Positions 1-6,632 of a stretch of DNA of 19,479 nt are shown here, piece by piece; positions within the stretch are counted from its first letter, which is position 1; the number at the start of each line of letters is the position of its first letter. Below the pieces are notes generated by a model that was given only the letters and a program-made list of their open reading frames with translations, did no database searches and was not told where the DNA came from. The stretch comes from Competibacteraceae bacterium UBA3908 (GTDB taxonomy: Bacteria > Pseudomonadota > Gammaproteobacteria > Competibacterales > Competibacteraceae), in NCBI GenBank assembly GCA_002391525.1, contig DGFE01000185.1, positions 1-19,479 on the forward strand, given 5' to 3'. The position numbers and the translations under genes are program-made.

Positions 1-19
1 AGATGTGTATAAGAGACAG
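1..19 (+). other. Nextera/Tn5 mosaic-end adapter left on contig end
   Basis: The first 19 bases are AGATGTGTATAAGAGACAG, identical to the 19-base Tn5 mosaic end used in Nextera libraries. Translated, it gives the peptides MCIRDS and MYKRQ, well-known signs of adapter carry-over in protein databases. It is a library artefact and not part of the genome. It supplies a false ATG at position 3 in frame with the first gene. Confidence 0.97.
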
Positions 20-20
20 C

Positions 21-728
21 GCCGAGGCGGGCGCCATGATGTACAAGGATCCCGCCATCAAGCTGGAAACCATCTTCGGCGATGGCTCGCGCGGCGCGCC
101 CGATTCCGGGTTCATGGGCAAACTGCTCAGCGCCGGCAAACGGCTGCTGACGGGCGAAAGTCTGTTCATAACCGTGTTCACCCATGCCGGCCACCATGGC
201 AAGGCCCGCGTCGCCTTCGCCGCCCCGTATCCCGGCAATATCATCCCGGTGTCGCTGGCCAGGATCGGCGGCCGGCTGATCTGCCAGAAGGACAGCTTTC
301 TCTGCGCCGCGCGGGGGGTCAGCATCGGCATTCACTTCCAGCGCAAGATCCTGACCGGGCTGTTCGGCGGCGAGGGTTTCATCATGCAGAAGCTGGAAGG
401 TGACGGCATGGTGTTCGTTCACGCCGGCGGCACGCTGGTCGAGCGGCAACTGGCCCCGGACGAGGTGCTGCATGTGGACACGGGCTGTCTGGTGGCGATG
501 CAGGCCAGCGTGGAGTTCGACATCGAGATGGCTGGCGGCATCAAGTCGGCGCTGTTCGGCGGGGAAGGACTGTTTTTCGCCACGCTGCGCGGTCCCGGCC
601 ACATCTGGCTGCAATCGTTGCCCTTCTCCCGGCTGGCCGGGCGGATGCTGGCTTCAGGTTCCTCGTTTGGCGGCCAGTCGCGGGACGAAGGTTCGATTCT
701 GGGCGGCTGGCTGGGCGGGAATCGTTGA
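21..728 (+). CDS. AIM24 / TIGR00266 family protein, 5' partial
   Basis: This is the C-terminal 235 residues of an AIM24 (TIGR00266) family protein, a beta-rich fold of unknown biochemical role. Visible family features are the opening AEAGAMMY segment followed by a run ending IFGDGS, glycine-rich turns such as GGEGF and GGEGLFF, and a glycine-rich tail (GGWLGGNR). Family members are usually about 260 residues with some 25 residues before AEAGAMMY, so only a short N-terminal piece and the start codon are missing. The cut coincides exactly with the adapter at 1-19. The ATG at position 3 lies in the adapter and must not be taken as the start; the first genomic codon in frame begins at 21. The gene ends in TGA and converges on the DUF1992 gene across a 95-base gap. 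Family assignment is confident; function is not known. Confidence 0.85.
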   Translation, partial: AEAGAMMYKDPAIKLETIFGDGSRGAPDSGFMGKLLSAGKRLLTGESLFITVFTHAGHHGKARVAFAAPYPGNIIPVSLARIGGRLICQKDSFLCAARGVSIGIHFQRKILTGLFGGEGFIMQKLEGDGMVFVHAGGTLVERQLAPDEVLHVDTGCLVAMQASVEFDIEMAGGIKSALFGGEGLFFATLRGPGHIWLQSLPFSRLAGRMLASGSSFGGQSRDEGSILGGWLGGNR

Positions 729-770
729 CGATGGTCGATTTGACCCCCTCCCCACAGTTAGACCGAGTTC

Positions 771-780
771 TTATACCATC
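771..780 (-). repeat. Copy A of a TTATAYCATC motif (near match to the sites flanking the Tus-like gene)
   Basis: TTATACCATC on the plus strand (GATGGTATAA on the minus strand) lies in the short gap between two convergent genes. It differs by one base from the two identical copies at 6598-6607 and 7558-7567. Over 21 bases (770-790 against 7557-7577) 16 positions agree. All three copies have the same orientation and are intergenic. A role as a binding site for the Tus-like protein is inference. Confidence 0.35.
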
Positions 781-783
781 ATC

Positions 784-801
784 TTAATCCCGTTAATCCC
801 G
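784..801. repeat. Perfect tandem 9-base repeat (TTAATCCCG x2)
   Basis: TTAATCCCG occurs twice in a row between the AIM24 gene and the DUF1992 gene. No hairpin with a U-tract was found here for either convergent gene. The unit looks like short AATCC-type dispersed repeats seen in many genomes, but only one locus is visible, so dispersal cannot be judged from this window. Confidence 0.6.
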
Positions 802-823
802 CGATCTTGGACGGAAGCTCCTT

Positions 824-1216
824 TTACGGTTCCGGCGGCTTACGGGTAGCGGGTCGATCCATCCGCTCCAGCAGGCGCTGCCGGTACTGATCTTCCAGCA
901 GCAGATTGATCGGCTGGCGGCGGCTGGCGGCAAGTTGTAATTGCAACAGCTCCAGCCGCGCCCGGGCACGGCTGCGCTCGCTTTCCGGCAGTTGTTGCAG
1001 CAGATGCTCGGCTTCGCGCAACTCCTTGCGCAACTGCAATTCCGGTGGCAGAAAACCGGCGTTCTTCAAAATCCGGTACGCAGCCCGCAATTCCTCGGGG
1101 ATCGCCGAATCGTCGTCCAGTTGAAACGGTTTGCCCGCGCCGGGCAGATTACGCAGTTCACCGCGGTCGATGGCGTCCTGAATCCGGGCTTCGGCGATCC
1201 GGTCAAGCAGCTTCAT
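824..1216 (-). CDS. yhdN: DUF1992 family protein (YhdN-like, DnaJC28-type conserved domain)
   Basis: A 130-residue protein that is almost entirely the DUF1992 domain, shared by E. coli YhdN and the conserved region of eukaryotic DNAJC28. The hallmark segments are present: LLDRIAEARIQDAIDRGEL near residues 3-21, NLPGAGKPFQLDDDS (24-38), IPEELRAAYRILKNAGFLPPE (39-59, with the typical PELRAxYRxLKNAG pattern), then a charged helical region. There is no J domain, signal peptide or membrane segment, so it is probably a small cytosolic protein; its molecular function is not established. The ATG at 1216 has only a weak ribosome site. It begins 36 bases after the cysA stop on the same strand and is probably the last gene of the cysTWA transcript. 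Length is close to YhdN (about 120 residues). Confidence 0.85.
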   Translation of the reverse strand: MKLLDRIAEARIQDAIDRGELRNLPGAGKPFQLDDDSAIPEELRAAYRILKNAGFLPPELQLRKELREAEHLLQQLPESERSRARARLELLQLQLAASRRQPINLLLEDQYRQRLLERMDRPATRKPPEP

Positions 1217-1252
1217 ACCGGCAGTCTCGATGATCGACCGCTCTTCGCGTCA

Positions 1253-2368
1253 TCAAATCCCGTCACCGTCGCCATTCCAGTGCACCAGCGGCTCGATTTT
1301 CGGGTCGTCGTGAAGAAAGACGCGCATTTGGCGTGGCTTGACGAATACCATATCGCCGGCCCGCAGCGGATCGACGGCATAGTGCTCGCGAGTCATTTCC
1401 ACCTCCGCGATTTCGCCACCCGGCGACTGGATCAATTCCAGTCGCACCACCGAGCCCAAGGCGGAGACCCGGCTGACCGTGGCCGGCAGAGTGGTATCGC
1501 CGTCCTCCGGCTCGCGCAGCAGATCGATATCGTGGGGGCGGACGTAGACCAGGGCGGGCGCATTTTCGGTGTCGTCGTACTCGGGCACCTGGACCCGCAG
1601 TCCGCCGACCCGGGCCCAGCCCGCGTGCACCCGGCTGTGGAACAGATTGATATGGCCGAGAAACTGGTAGACAAACGGCGTGGCCGGCGCGTCGTAGACG
1701 TCTTCCGGCGAGCCGATCTGTTCGATCCGACCACGATTCATCACCACGATCCGGTCGGCGACCTCCAACGCCTCCTCCTGATCGTGAGTGACGAACACGC
1801 TGGTGATGTGCAGTTCGTCGTGCAGGCGGCGCAGCCAGCGGCGCAGCTCCTTGCGCACCTTGGTGTCGAGCGCCCCGAACGGTTCGTCGAGCAGCAGCAC
1901 CTGCGGTTCGACCGCCAGTGCCCGCGCCAGGGCGATCCGCTGACGCTGGCCACCGGAAAGCTGGTGAGGATAGCGATCCGCCAGCCAACCCAGCTGCACC
2001 AGTTCCAGCAGCGTTTTCACCTTGGCTTGAATCTGCGATGCGCTGGGCCGCACGGCGCGGGGCCGCACCCGCAGGCCGAAGGCGACATTCTCGAACACGC
2101 TCATGTGCTGAAACAGTGCGTAATGCTGGAACACGAAGCCGACACCGCGCTCGCGGACGTGGCGGCGGCTGGCGTCCACGCCATCGAACAGCACCTGGCC
2201 GCGATCCGCGGTTTCCAGGCCGGCGATGATCCGCAGCAGGGTGGTTTTGCCGCAGCCGGACGGGCCGAGCAGGGCGACCAACTGGCCGGCTGGAATGGTC
2301 AGATCGATGTTGTCGAGGGCGACGAAGTCGCCGAATCGCTTGTACAGTCCTTGAATGTCGATGCTCAT
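1253..2368 (-). CDS. cysA: Sulfate/thiosulfate ABC transporter ATP-binding protein CysA
   Basis: This 371-residue ATPase energises sulfate/thiosulfate import with the CysT and CysW permeases encoded just upstream. All nucleotide-binding motifs are present: Walker A GPSGCGKT (35-42), Q-loop Gln81, signature LSGGQ (137-141), Walker B VLLLDE (157-162) and the switch His195 in VTHDQEEA. After about residue 240 comes the regulatory C-terminal beta domain typical of CysA. The start ATG overlaps the cysW stop by four bases (ATGA), which indicates translational coupling and confirms the start. Length agrees with E. coli CysA (about 365). The order cysT-cysW-cysA and the CysW/CysT-type permeases make sulfate more likely than other oxyanions or sugars. 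Expression is probably CysB-dependent, inferred from the family. Confidence 0.95.
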   Translation of the reverse strand: MSIDIQGLYKRFGDFVALDNIDLTIPAGQLVALLGPSGCGKTTLLRIIAGLETADRGQVLFDGVDASRRHVRERGVGFVFQHYALFQHMSVFENVAFGLRVRPRAVRPSASQIQAKVKTLLELVQLGWLADRYPHQLSGGQRQRIALARALAVEPQVLLLDEPFGALDTKVRKELRRWLRRLHDELHITSVFVTHDQEEALEVADRIVVMNRGRIEQIGSPEDVYDAPATPFVYQFLGHINLFHSRVHAGWARVGGLRVQVPEYDDTENAPALVYVRPHDIDLLREPEDGDTTLPATVSRVSALGSVVRLELIQSPGGEIAEVEMTREHYAVDPLRAGDMVFVKPRQMRVFLHDDPKIEPLVHWNGDGDGI

Positions 2369-3240
2369 GGGGTCTCTTCGGACGCTGGAATTTGCCGTTG
2401 CCTGGCGGTTTGCCGCTCGATCAGGGTCTTCAGCGCCAGCATCACCAGGGCCAGCAGGGTCAGCAGCGAAGCGCAGGCGAAGGCGGCGGCGAACTGGTAT
2501 TCGTTGTAGAGGATTTCCACATGCAACGGCAGGGTGTTGGTCAGGCCGCGGATGTGGCCGGACACCACCGACACCGCGCCGAACTCACCCATGGCGCGAG
2601 CGGTGCAGAGCACGACGCCATACAGCAGGCCCCATTTGATGTTGGGCAGGGTGATGCGCCAGAAGGTCAGCCAGCCACTGGCGCCGAGTACCAGCGCCGC
2701 TTCCTCTTCCTCGATACCCTGGGCCTGCATCAGCGGAATCAGTTCGCGGGCGATGAACGGCACGGTGACGAACACCGTGGCGAGGACGATGCCGGGCACG
2801 GCGAAGATGATCTTGATGTCGTGCTCGGTCAACCACGGTCCCAGCCAGCCCTGCGCGCCGAACAGCAGCACGTAGATCAGACCGGCGATGACGGGCGACA
2901 CCGCGAACGGCAGGTCGATCAAGGTGATCAACACGCTCTTGCCGTAAAACTCGAACTTGGCGATGGCCCAGGCGGCGGCGATGCCGAACAGCATGTTCAG
3001 GGGCACGGCGAACGCGGTGCTCAGCAGGGTCAACCGGATGGCGTCCAGCGCATAGGGATCGGTAATGGCGGCGGTGTAGACGGCGACGCCCTTGCGCAAC
3101 GCCTCGTAGAACACGGCGACCAGCGGCACGAACAGGAACAGAGTCAGAAAGGTCAGCGCCAGGGCGATCAGCGAGCCGCGGATGATGGCGGGCTCGGTAG
3201 CGATGGTGGAAACCGGGTTGTGATTCGGAGAGCCGTGCAT
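2365..3240 (-). CDS. cysW: Sulfate/thiosulfate ABC transporter permease CysW
   Basis: A 291-residue inner-membrane permease, one of the two membrane subunits of the sulfate importer. About six hydrophobic segments can be read, beginning with LIALALTFLTLFLFVPLVAV near residues 25-44. The cytoplasmic EAA loop that docks on CysA is EEEAALVLGASGWLTFWRI, followed by LPNI. MGEFGAVSVVSGHIRG near the C-terminus is characteristic of CysW. The ATG at 3240 has a strong ribosome site (AGGGGG about five bases upstream) and lies 8 bases past the cysT stop; its own stop overlaps the cysA start. Length matches E. coli CysW (291). Confidence 0.95.
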   Translation of the reverse strand: MHGSPNHNPVSTIATEPAIIRGSLIALALTFLTLFLFVPLVAVFYEALRKGVAVYTAAITDPYALDAIRLTLLSTAFAVPLNMLFGIAAAWAIAKFEFYGKSVLITLIDLPFAVSPVIAGLIYVLLFGAQGWLGPWLTEHDIKIIFAVPGIVLATVFVTVPFIARELIPLMQAQGIEEEEAALVLGASGWLTFWRITLPNIKWGLLYGVVLCTARAMGEFGAVSVVSGHIRGLTNTLPLHVEILYNEYQFAAAFACASLLTLLALVMLALKTLIERQTARQRQIPASEETP

Positions 3241-3248
3241 GTCGCCCC

Positions 3249-4079
3249 CTAAACCTGCCGCGTCCGGCTCCAGCGCTGGAGCAGATTGATCAACAACAGC
3301 AGGACGAAGGAAATCACCAACATGACCACCGCGACCGCCGTGGCGCCGCTGTAGTCGTACTGTTCCAGCTTGCTGACGATCAACAGGGGGGTGATCTCCG
3401 AGACCATCGGCAGATTGCCGGCGATGAAGATAACGGAGCCGTATTCGCCGATGGCACGGGCAAAGGCGAGGGTGAATCCGGTCAGCAGCGCCGGACGGAT
3501 CGCCGGGAAAATGATCCGCCGGAAGGTTTGCCAGCGATTGGCTCCCAAACTGGCCGCCGCTTCCTCGACCTCGGCTTCCAGGTCCTCGAGCACCGGTTGC
3601 ACGGTGCGCACCACGAAGGGCAGACTGATGAAAACCAGGGCGACGATTACGCCCAGGGGGGTGAAGGCGACCTTGATCCCCAATGATTTGAGATATTGAC
3701 CGATCCAGCCATTGCCGGAGTAGAGCATGGTCAGGGTGATGCCCGCCACGGCGGTCGGCAGGGCGAACGGCAAGTCCACCAGGGCGTCCACCAGGCGCTT
3801 GCCCGGAAACCGGTAGCGGGCCAGGACCCAGGCGACGATCAGGCCAAAACCGCTGTTGACGAGAGCCGCCAGGAAGGCGGCCCCGAAGGTCAAGCGGTAC
3901 GACGCCACCACGCGGGGCGCGGTCACGATCTGCCAGAATTCGTCCCAGCTCAGTTGAAACACCCGCAGAAAAGCTATCGCCAGGGGGATGAGCACCAGCA
4001 ATCCCAGATAGCCGAGCGTAAAGCCGAGCGTCAGGCCGAAACCCGGCAGCACGCCCGGCTGGCGGAATCGGAGCGTCAT
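3249..4079 (-). CDS. cysT: Sulfate/thiosulfate ABC transporter permease CysT (CysU)
   Basis: A 276-residue inner-membrane permease and partner of CysW. The first membrane segment (LGFTLGYLGLLVLIPLAIAF) lies near residues 17-36. The EAA loop reads EEAAASLGANRWQTFRRII, followed by FPAI, and the segment GEYGSVIFIAGNLP is typical of CysT. Length matches E. coli CysU (277). The ATG at 4079 is preceded by only a weak ribosome site. This is the first gene of cysT-cysW-cysA; a periplasmic sulfate- or thiosulfate-binding protein gene (sbp or cysP), often upstream, is absent, and the adjacent gene is glgX. The binding protein must be encoded elsewhere if the transporter works. Confidence 0.94.
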   Translation of the reverse strand: MTLRFRQPGVLPGFGLTLGFTLGYLGLLVLIPLAIAFLRVFQLSWDEFWQIVTAPRVVASYRLTFGAAFLAALVNSGFGLIVAWVLARYRFPGKRLVDALVDLPFALPTAVAGITLTMLYSGNGWIGQYLKSLGIKVAFTPLGVIVALVFISLPFVVRTVQPVLEDLEAEVEEAAASLGANRWQTFRRIIFPAIRPALLTGFTLAFARAIGEYGSVIFIAGNLPMVSEITPLLIVSKLEQYDYSGATAVAVVMLVISFVLLLLINLLQRWSRTRQV

Positions 4080-4278
4080 GCGGGACGACTCAGCCGGAAA
4101 GCGGGGAGAAGAAACGATGCCAGCGGTACGATTGCGGCGTCGGGTCGGGCTACGAGCAAGGTTGGGGCTCCGAAAAAAAAGTGATGGCCGGCGTTCGGAA
4201 TCAGCCAGCCACTGGTCGAGGGGCAGTGACTATAAGCGTAAGGCTAAATAAGAAAAAAGAATATTTAATGATAATTAT

Positions 4279-4307
4279 ATAATTATTCGATAAGGAGACG
4301 CGGTCAA
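4279..4307 (-). promoter_or_regulatory. Candidate sigma70 promoter in the AT-rich tract upstream of cysT
   Basis: Reading the minus strand, TTGACC (4302-4307) and AATTAT (4279-4284) are separated by 17 bases; they match the -35 and -10 consensus at 5/6 and 4/6. The tract 4240-4290 is strikingly AT-rich against its surroundings, as expected of a CysB-activated control region, but no CysB box can be assigned with certainty. Transcription from here would give a leader of roughly 190 bases before cysT. The rest of 4080-4320 shows no convincing gene or terminator. Confidence 0.35.
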
Positions 4308-4325
4308 GAAGGAGACGCGGTCAAG
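4292..4325. repeat. Perfect 17-base tandem duplication spanning the glgX stop codon
   Basis: AAGGAGACGCGGTCAAG occurs twice back to back, at 4292-4308 and 4309-4325. The second copy contains the glgX stop (TCA at 4321-4323, TGA on the minus strand) and the last sense codon. Each copy also holds a TTGACC hexamer on the minus strand, and the copy farther from glgX supplies the candidate -35 box for cysT. It looks like a recent slippage duplication at the end of glgX. Confidence 0.9.
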
Positions 4326-6459
4326 CAGACTGTTCCAGGACCAGGGTGAACACGGTCACCGCCCAGGCCTCCATTTGGAAATCGGCTCCGACTTCCAATA
4401 CGAGTTCTCCGACCGCCAACTGCGGTCGGGAGGTATCGAGCGAACAGCGCCAGTGGCTGGCGCCGCGGACCACGGGCAGGCGGAACGGCATGGCGGTGGG
4501 GCCGGCGTTGAAGATGACGAGCAGGGAATCGTCGGTTTCGGCGTAGCCATCCACGGTGTAGTACTCGCCGGCATCACCGGTCAGCAACATGCCGAAACAG
4601 CGGGCCTTGGGTTCCTGCCAGTGGTAGTCGGTCATGGCGCCGCCCCCGGGACTGATCCAGTCGACATCATGCAGCCCGGCGGTCTTCGATACCTGCAAAC
4701 CGTGCAGGAAGCGGGACCGGTGCAGCACGGGATGTTCCCAGCGGAAGTTGATCAGCCGGCGGACGAAATCGAGAAACTCTCTTTCTTCGGGGGGGATATC
4801 CCAATTCAGCCAGTTGATATCGTTGTCCTGGCAATAGGCGTTGTTGTTGCCGCGCTGGCTGCGGCCGAACTCGTCGCCGGCCAGCAGCATCGGCGTGCCC
4901 TGGGCCAGCAGCAGGGTGGCCAGCATGTTGCGGCGCTGGCGCAGGCGGATTTGCCGGATGGCGGGGTCGTCGGTCGGTCCCTCGACCCCGTGGTTGTTGC
5001 TGAAGTTGGAGGGGTGGCCGTCACGGTTGTTTTCGCCGTTGGCCTCGTTGTGGCGCTCGTTGTAGCTGACCAGATCGGCCAGGGTGAAGCCGTCGTGGCT
5101 GGCGATGTAGTTGATTGTGGCCCACGGTCGCCGGCAATCGTGCTCGAACAGATCGCTGGACGCGAGCAGATTGGGCGCCAGCTTGGCCAACATGCCGTCG
5201 TCGCCGCGCCAGAACCGGCGCACGGTATCGCGGAAGCGGTCGTTCCATTCGGCGGTGCCGGCTGGAAAGCCGCCGAGCTGATAGCCGCCAGGACCGATAT
5301 CCCACGGTTCAGCAATGATCTTGACTCGCGACATGGCGGGATCCTGGCGGATGGCGTCGAAGAAGCCGCCGGCGCGGTCGTAGCCGTATTCCTCCCGGCC
5401 CAGCGTTACCGCCAGATCGAAACGAAAGCCGTCCACGTGCATTTCGTTGACCCAGTAGCGCAGGCTGTCCATCACCATCTGCAACACCCGCGGATGCATC
5501 AGGTTCAGGGTATTGCCGCAGCCGGTGTCGTTGATGTAGTAGCGGCGGTTGCCGGGGAGGAGCCGATAGTAGGACGCGTTATCGATGCCCTTGAAGCTCA
5601 GGGTCGGGCCCATCTGGTCGCCCTCGGCGGTGTGGTTGTAGACCACGTCCAGCAACACTTCGATGCCGGCATCGTGCAGCCGCTTGATCATGGTTTTGAA
5701 CTCGACCAGATCGCCGCCGCTCAGGTAGCGCGGCTCCGGGGCGAAAAAGCACAGGGTGTTGTAGCCCCAGTAATTACGCAGCCCGCGGTCGGTCAAAAAA
5801 CGGTCGTCCACGAAGGCGTGGACCGGCATCAACTCCACGGCGGTGATGCCGAGCGATTGCAGATACTTGATGATTTCGGGGTGGGCGAGGCCGGCGAAAG
5901 TGCCGCGCAGGTGATGAGGCACGCCTTCGTGGCGGATGGTGAAGCCGCGGACATGGGTTTCGTAGATGAGGGTCCGCGACCAGGGGATTTCGGGATAGCG
6001 GTCGCCGTCCCAATTGAAGCGGGTATCCACCACGACGCATTTGAGCATGTCGCGGGCGTTGTCGCGGGTATCGAAGGACAGGTCGGCGTCGCGATGGCCG
6101 ACTTGATAGCCGCAGTGCTCGTCGCGCAGGTGCAGCGTGCCGTAGAACTGCTTGGCGTAGGGATCGAGCAGCAGTTTGTGGTGGTTGAAGCGGTGGCCGA
6201 TCTGGGGTTCGTAAGGCCCGGATACGCGGTAGCCATACAAGGCGCCCGGCCACAGACCGGGTATGTAGCCATGCCAGATTTGGTCGGTGTTCTCCGGCAG
6301 CGTCAGGCGTTCGATCTCACGCTGGCCGGAGGAATCGAACAGGCACAGCTCGACCTTTTCGGCGTGGGCGGAAAACAGCGCGAAATTGACACCCTTTCCA
6401 TCCCAGGTAGCGCCAAGGGGATACGGATTGCCTGGCCACACACGAGCGCGCGATGACAT
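4321..6459 (-). CDS. glgX: Glycogen debranching enzyme GlgX (GH13 isoamylase type)
   Basis: A 712-residue GH13 enzyme that cleaves alpha-1,6 branches of glycogen or limit dextrin, releasing malto-oligosaccharides in the cytoplasm. An N-terminal CBM48-like region (WPGNPYPLGATWDGKGVNFA, residues 8-27) precedes the catalytic barrel. The four GH13 regions are visible: DVVYNH (271-276), GFRFDLA with nucleophile Asp348, IIAEPWD with acid/base Glu384, and ASHDGFTL with Asp456. NERHNEANGENNRDG after region IV is typical of GlgX/TreX. The ATG at 6459 is preferred over one 54 bases upstream because GGGAG sits 8 bases before it and homology begins here. Its own promoter and a possible attenuator lie upstream. 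MalQ, encoded further along the window, would process its products. Confidence 0.95.
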   Translation of the reverse strand: MSSRARVWPGNPYPLGATWDGKGVNFALFSAHAEKVELCLFDSSGQREIERLTLPENTDQIWHGYIPGLWPGALYGYRVSGPYEPQIGHRFNHHKLLLDPYAKQFYGTLHLRDEHCGYQVGHRDADLSFDTRDNARDMLKCVVVDTRFNWDGDRYPEIPWSRTLIYETHVRGFTIRHEGVPHHLRGTFAGLAHPEIIKYLQSLGITAVELMPVHAFVDDRFLTDRGLRNYWGYNTLCFFAPEPRYLSGGDLVEFKTMIKRLHDAGIEVLLDVVYNHTAEGDQMGPTLSFKGIDNASYYRLLPGNRRYYINDTGCGNTLNLMHPRVLQMVMDSLRYWVNEMHVDGFRFDLAVTLGREEYGYDRAGGFFDAIRQDPAMSRVKIIAEPWDIGPGGYQLGGFPAGTAEWNDRFRDTVRRFWRGDDGMLAKLAPNLLASSDLFEHDCRRPWATINYIASHDGFTLADLVSYNERHNEANGENNRDGHPSNFSNNHGVEGPTDDPAIRQIRLRQRRNMLATLLLAQGTPMLLAGDEFGRSQRGNNNAYCQDNDINWLNWDIPPEEREFLDFVRRLINFRWEHPVLHRSRFLHGLQVSKTAGLHDVDWISPGGGAMTDYHWQEPKARCFGMLLTGDAGEYYTVDGYAETDDSLLVIFNAGPTAMPFRLPVVRGASHWRCSLDTSRPQLAVGELVLEVGADFQMEAWAVTVFTLVLEQSA

Positions 6460-6490
6460 GGTCGATACTCCCGACAGGGTTGGGTCAGTG

Positions 6491-6518
6491 AAAAAAGCGG
6501 GCGGAGAAGTCACCGCGC
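6491..6518 (-). terminator. Possible intrinsic terminator or attenuator in the glgX leader
   Basis: On the minus strand, GCGCGG (6513-6518) can pair with CCGCCCGC (6497-6504) across an 8-base loop with a two-base bulge, followed at once by six T residues (6491-6496). It lies downstream of the predicted glgX promoter and ends 31 bases before the glgX ATG, so it would act on the leader or on readthrough from the Tus-like gene. The stem is short and imperfect. Confidence 0.35.
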
Positions 6519-6551
6519 GAATATCCGGCCAAGTATTACCAGCATCTTACC

Positions 6552-6579
6552 AAGATATTTTGCCAGGCGCGGCTGTCAA
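6552..6579 (-). promoter_or_regulatory. Predicted sigma70 promoter of glgX
   Basis: The minus strand carries a perfect TTGACA (6574-6579) and TATCTT (6552-6557, 4/6) separated by 16 bases. Transcription would start near 6545, giving a leader of about 85 bases before the glgX ATG at 6459. It is the best-matching promoter in the window and shows that glgX need not depend on the upstream Tus-like gene. Confidence 0.55.
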
Positions 6580-6589
6580 GGGTTGAAAC

Positions 6590-6632
6590 CCGGTTTTTTA
6601 TATCATCACAAAGCTAATCTTATCCAAACCGG
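6590..6632. repeat. Inverted repeat CCGGTTT / AAACCGG spanning the stop of the Tus-like gene
   Basis: CCGGTTT (6590-6596) and AAACCGG (6626-6632) form perfect 7-base arms separated by 29 bases that include the stop codon and copy B of the TTATATCATC motif. The loop is too long for a normal intrinsic terminator. It may be chance or a protein-binding or retroregulatory structure. Confidence 0.4.
6598..6607 (-). repeat. Copy B of the TTATATCATC motif, 12 bases past the Tus-like stop
   Basis: TTATATCATC on the plus strand (GATGATATAA on the minus strand) lies 12 bases beyond the TAA of the Tus-like gene. It is identical to copy C at that gene's promoter and differs by one base from copy A at 771-780, all in the same orientation. 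It is a candidate protein-binding site, by inference. Confidence 0.4.

Noticed and set aside
3..20. ATG at position 3 as the start of the AIM24 family gene
   Set aside because: The ATG is inside the Nextera adapter; the real start lies off the contig.
941..2509. 522-codon plus-strand open frame across the DUF1992 gene and cysA
   Set aside because: It is antisense to cysA with all its ABC motifs; no independent support.
4173..4190. Run of eight T on the minus strand after glgX as part of a terminator
   Set aside because: No stable stem immediately precedes it; the only nearby complementarity is a 6-base GCCGGC palindrome without a loop.
5040..5110. GTTGTAG sequences resembling the E. coli Ter core inside glgX (also GTTGTAA near 935 in the DUF1992 gene)
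   Set aside because: They are explained by conserved codons and lack the full Ter core, so they are not credible Ter sites.
4375..6456. 693-codon plus-strand open frame across glgX
   Set aside because: It is antisense to a gene with intact GH13 motifs. Its low-complexity Val/Ala/Gly/Gln composition is what GC-rich codon use produces on the opposite strand.
6580..6599. Plus-strand GGGT-loop-ACCC stem followed by GG and six T residues as a terminator
   Set aside because: The stem is only four base pairs and no plus-strand gene ends nearby.
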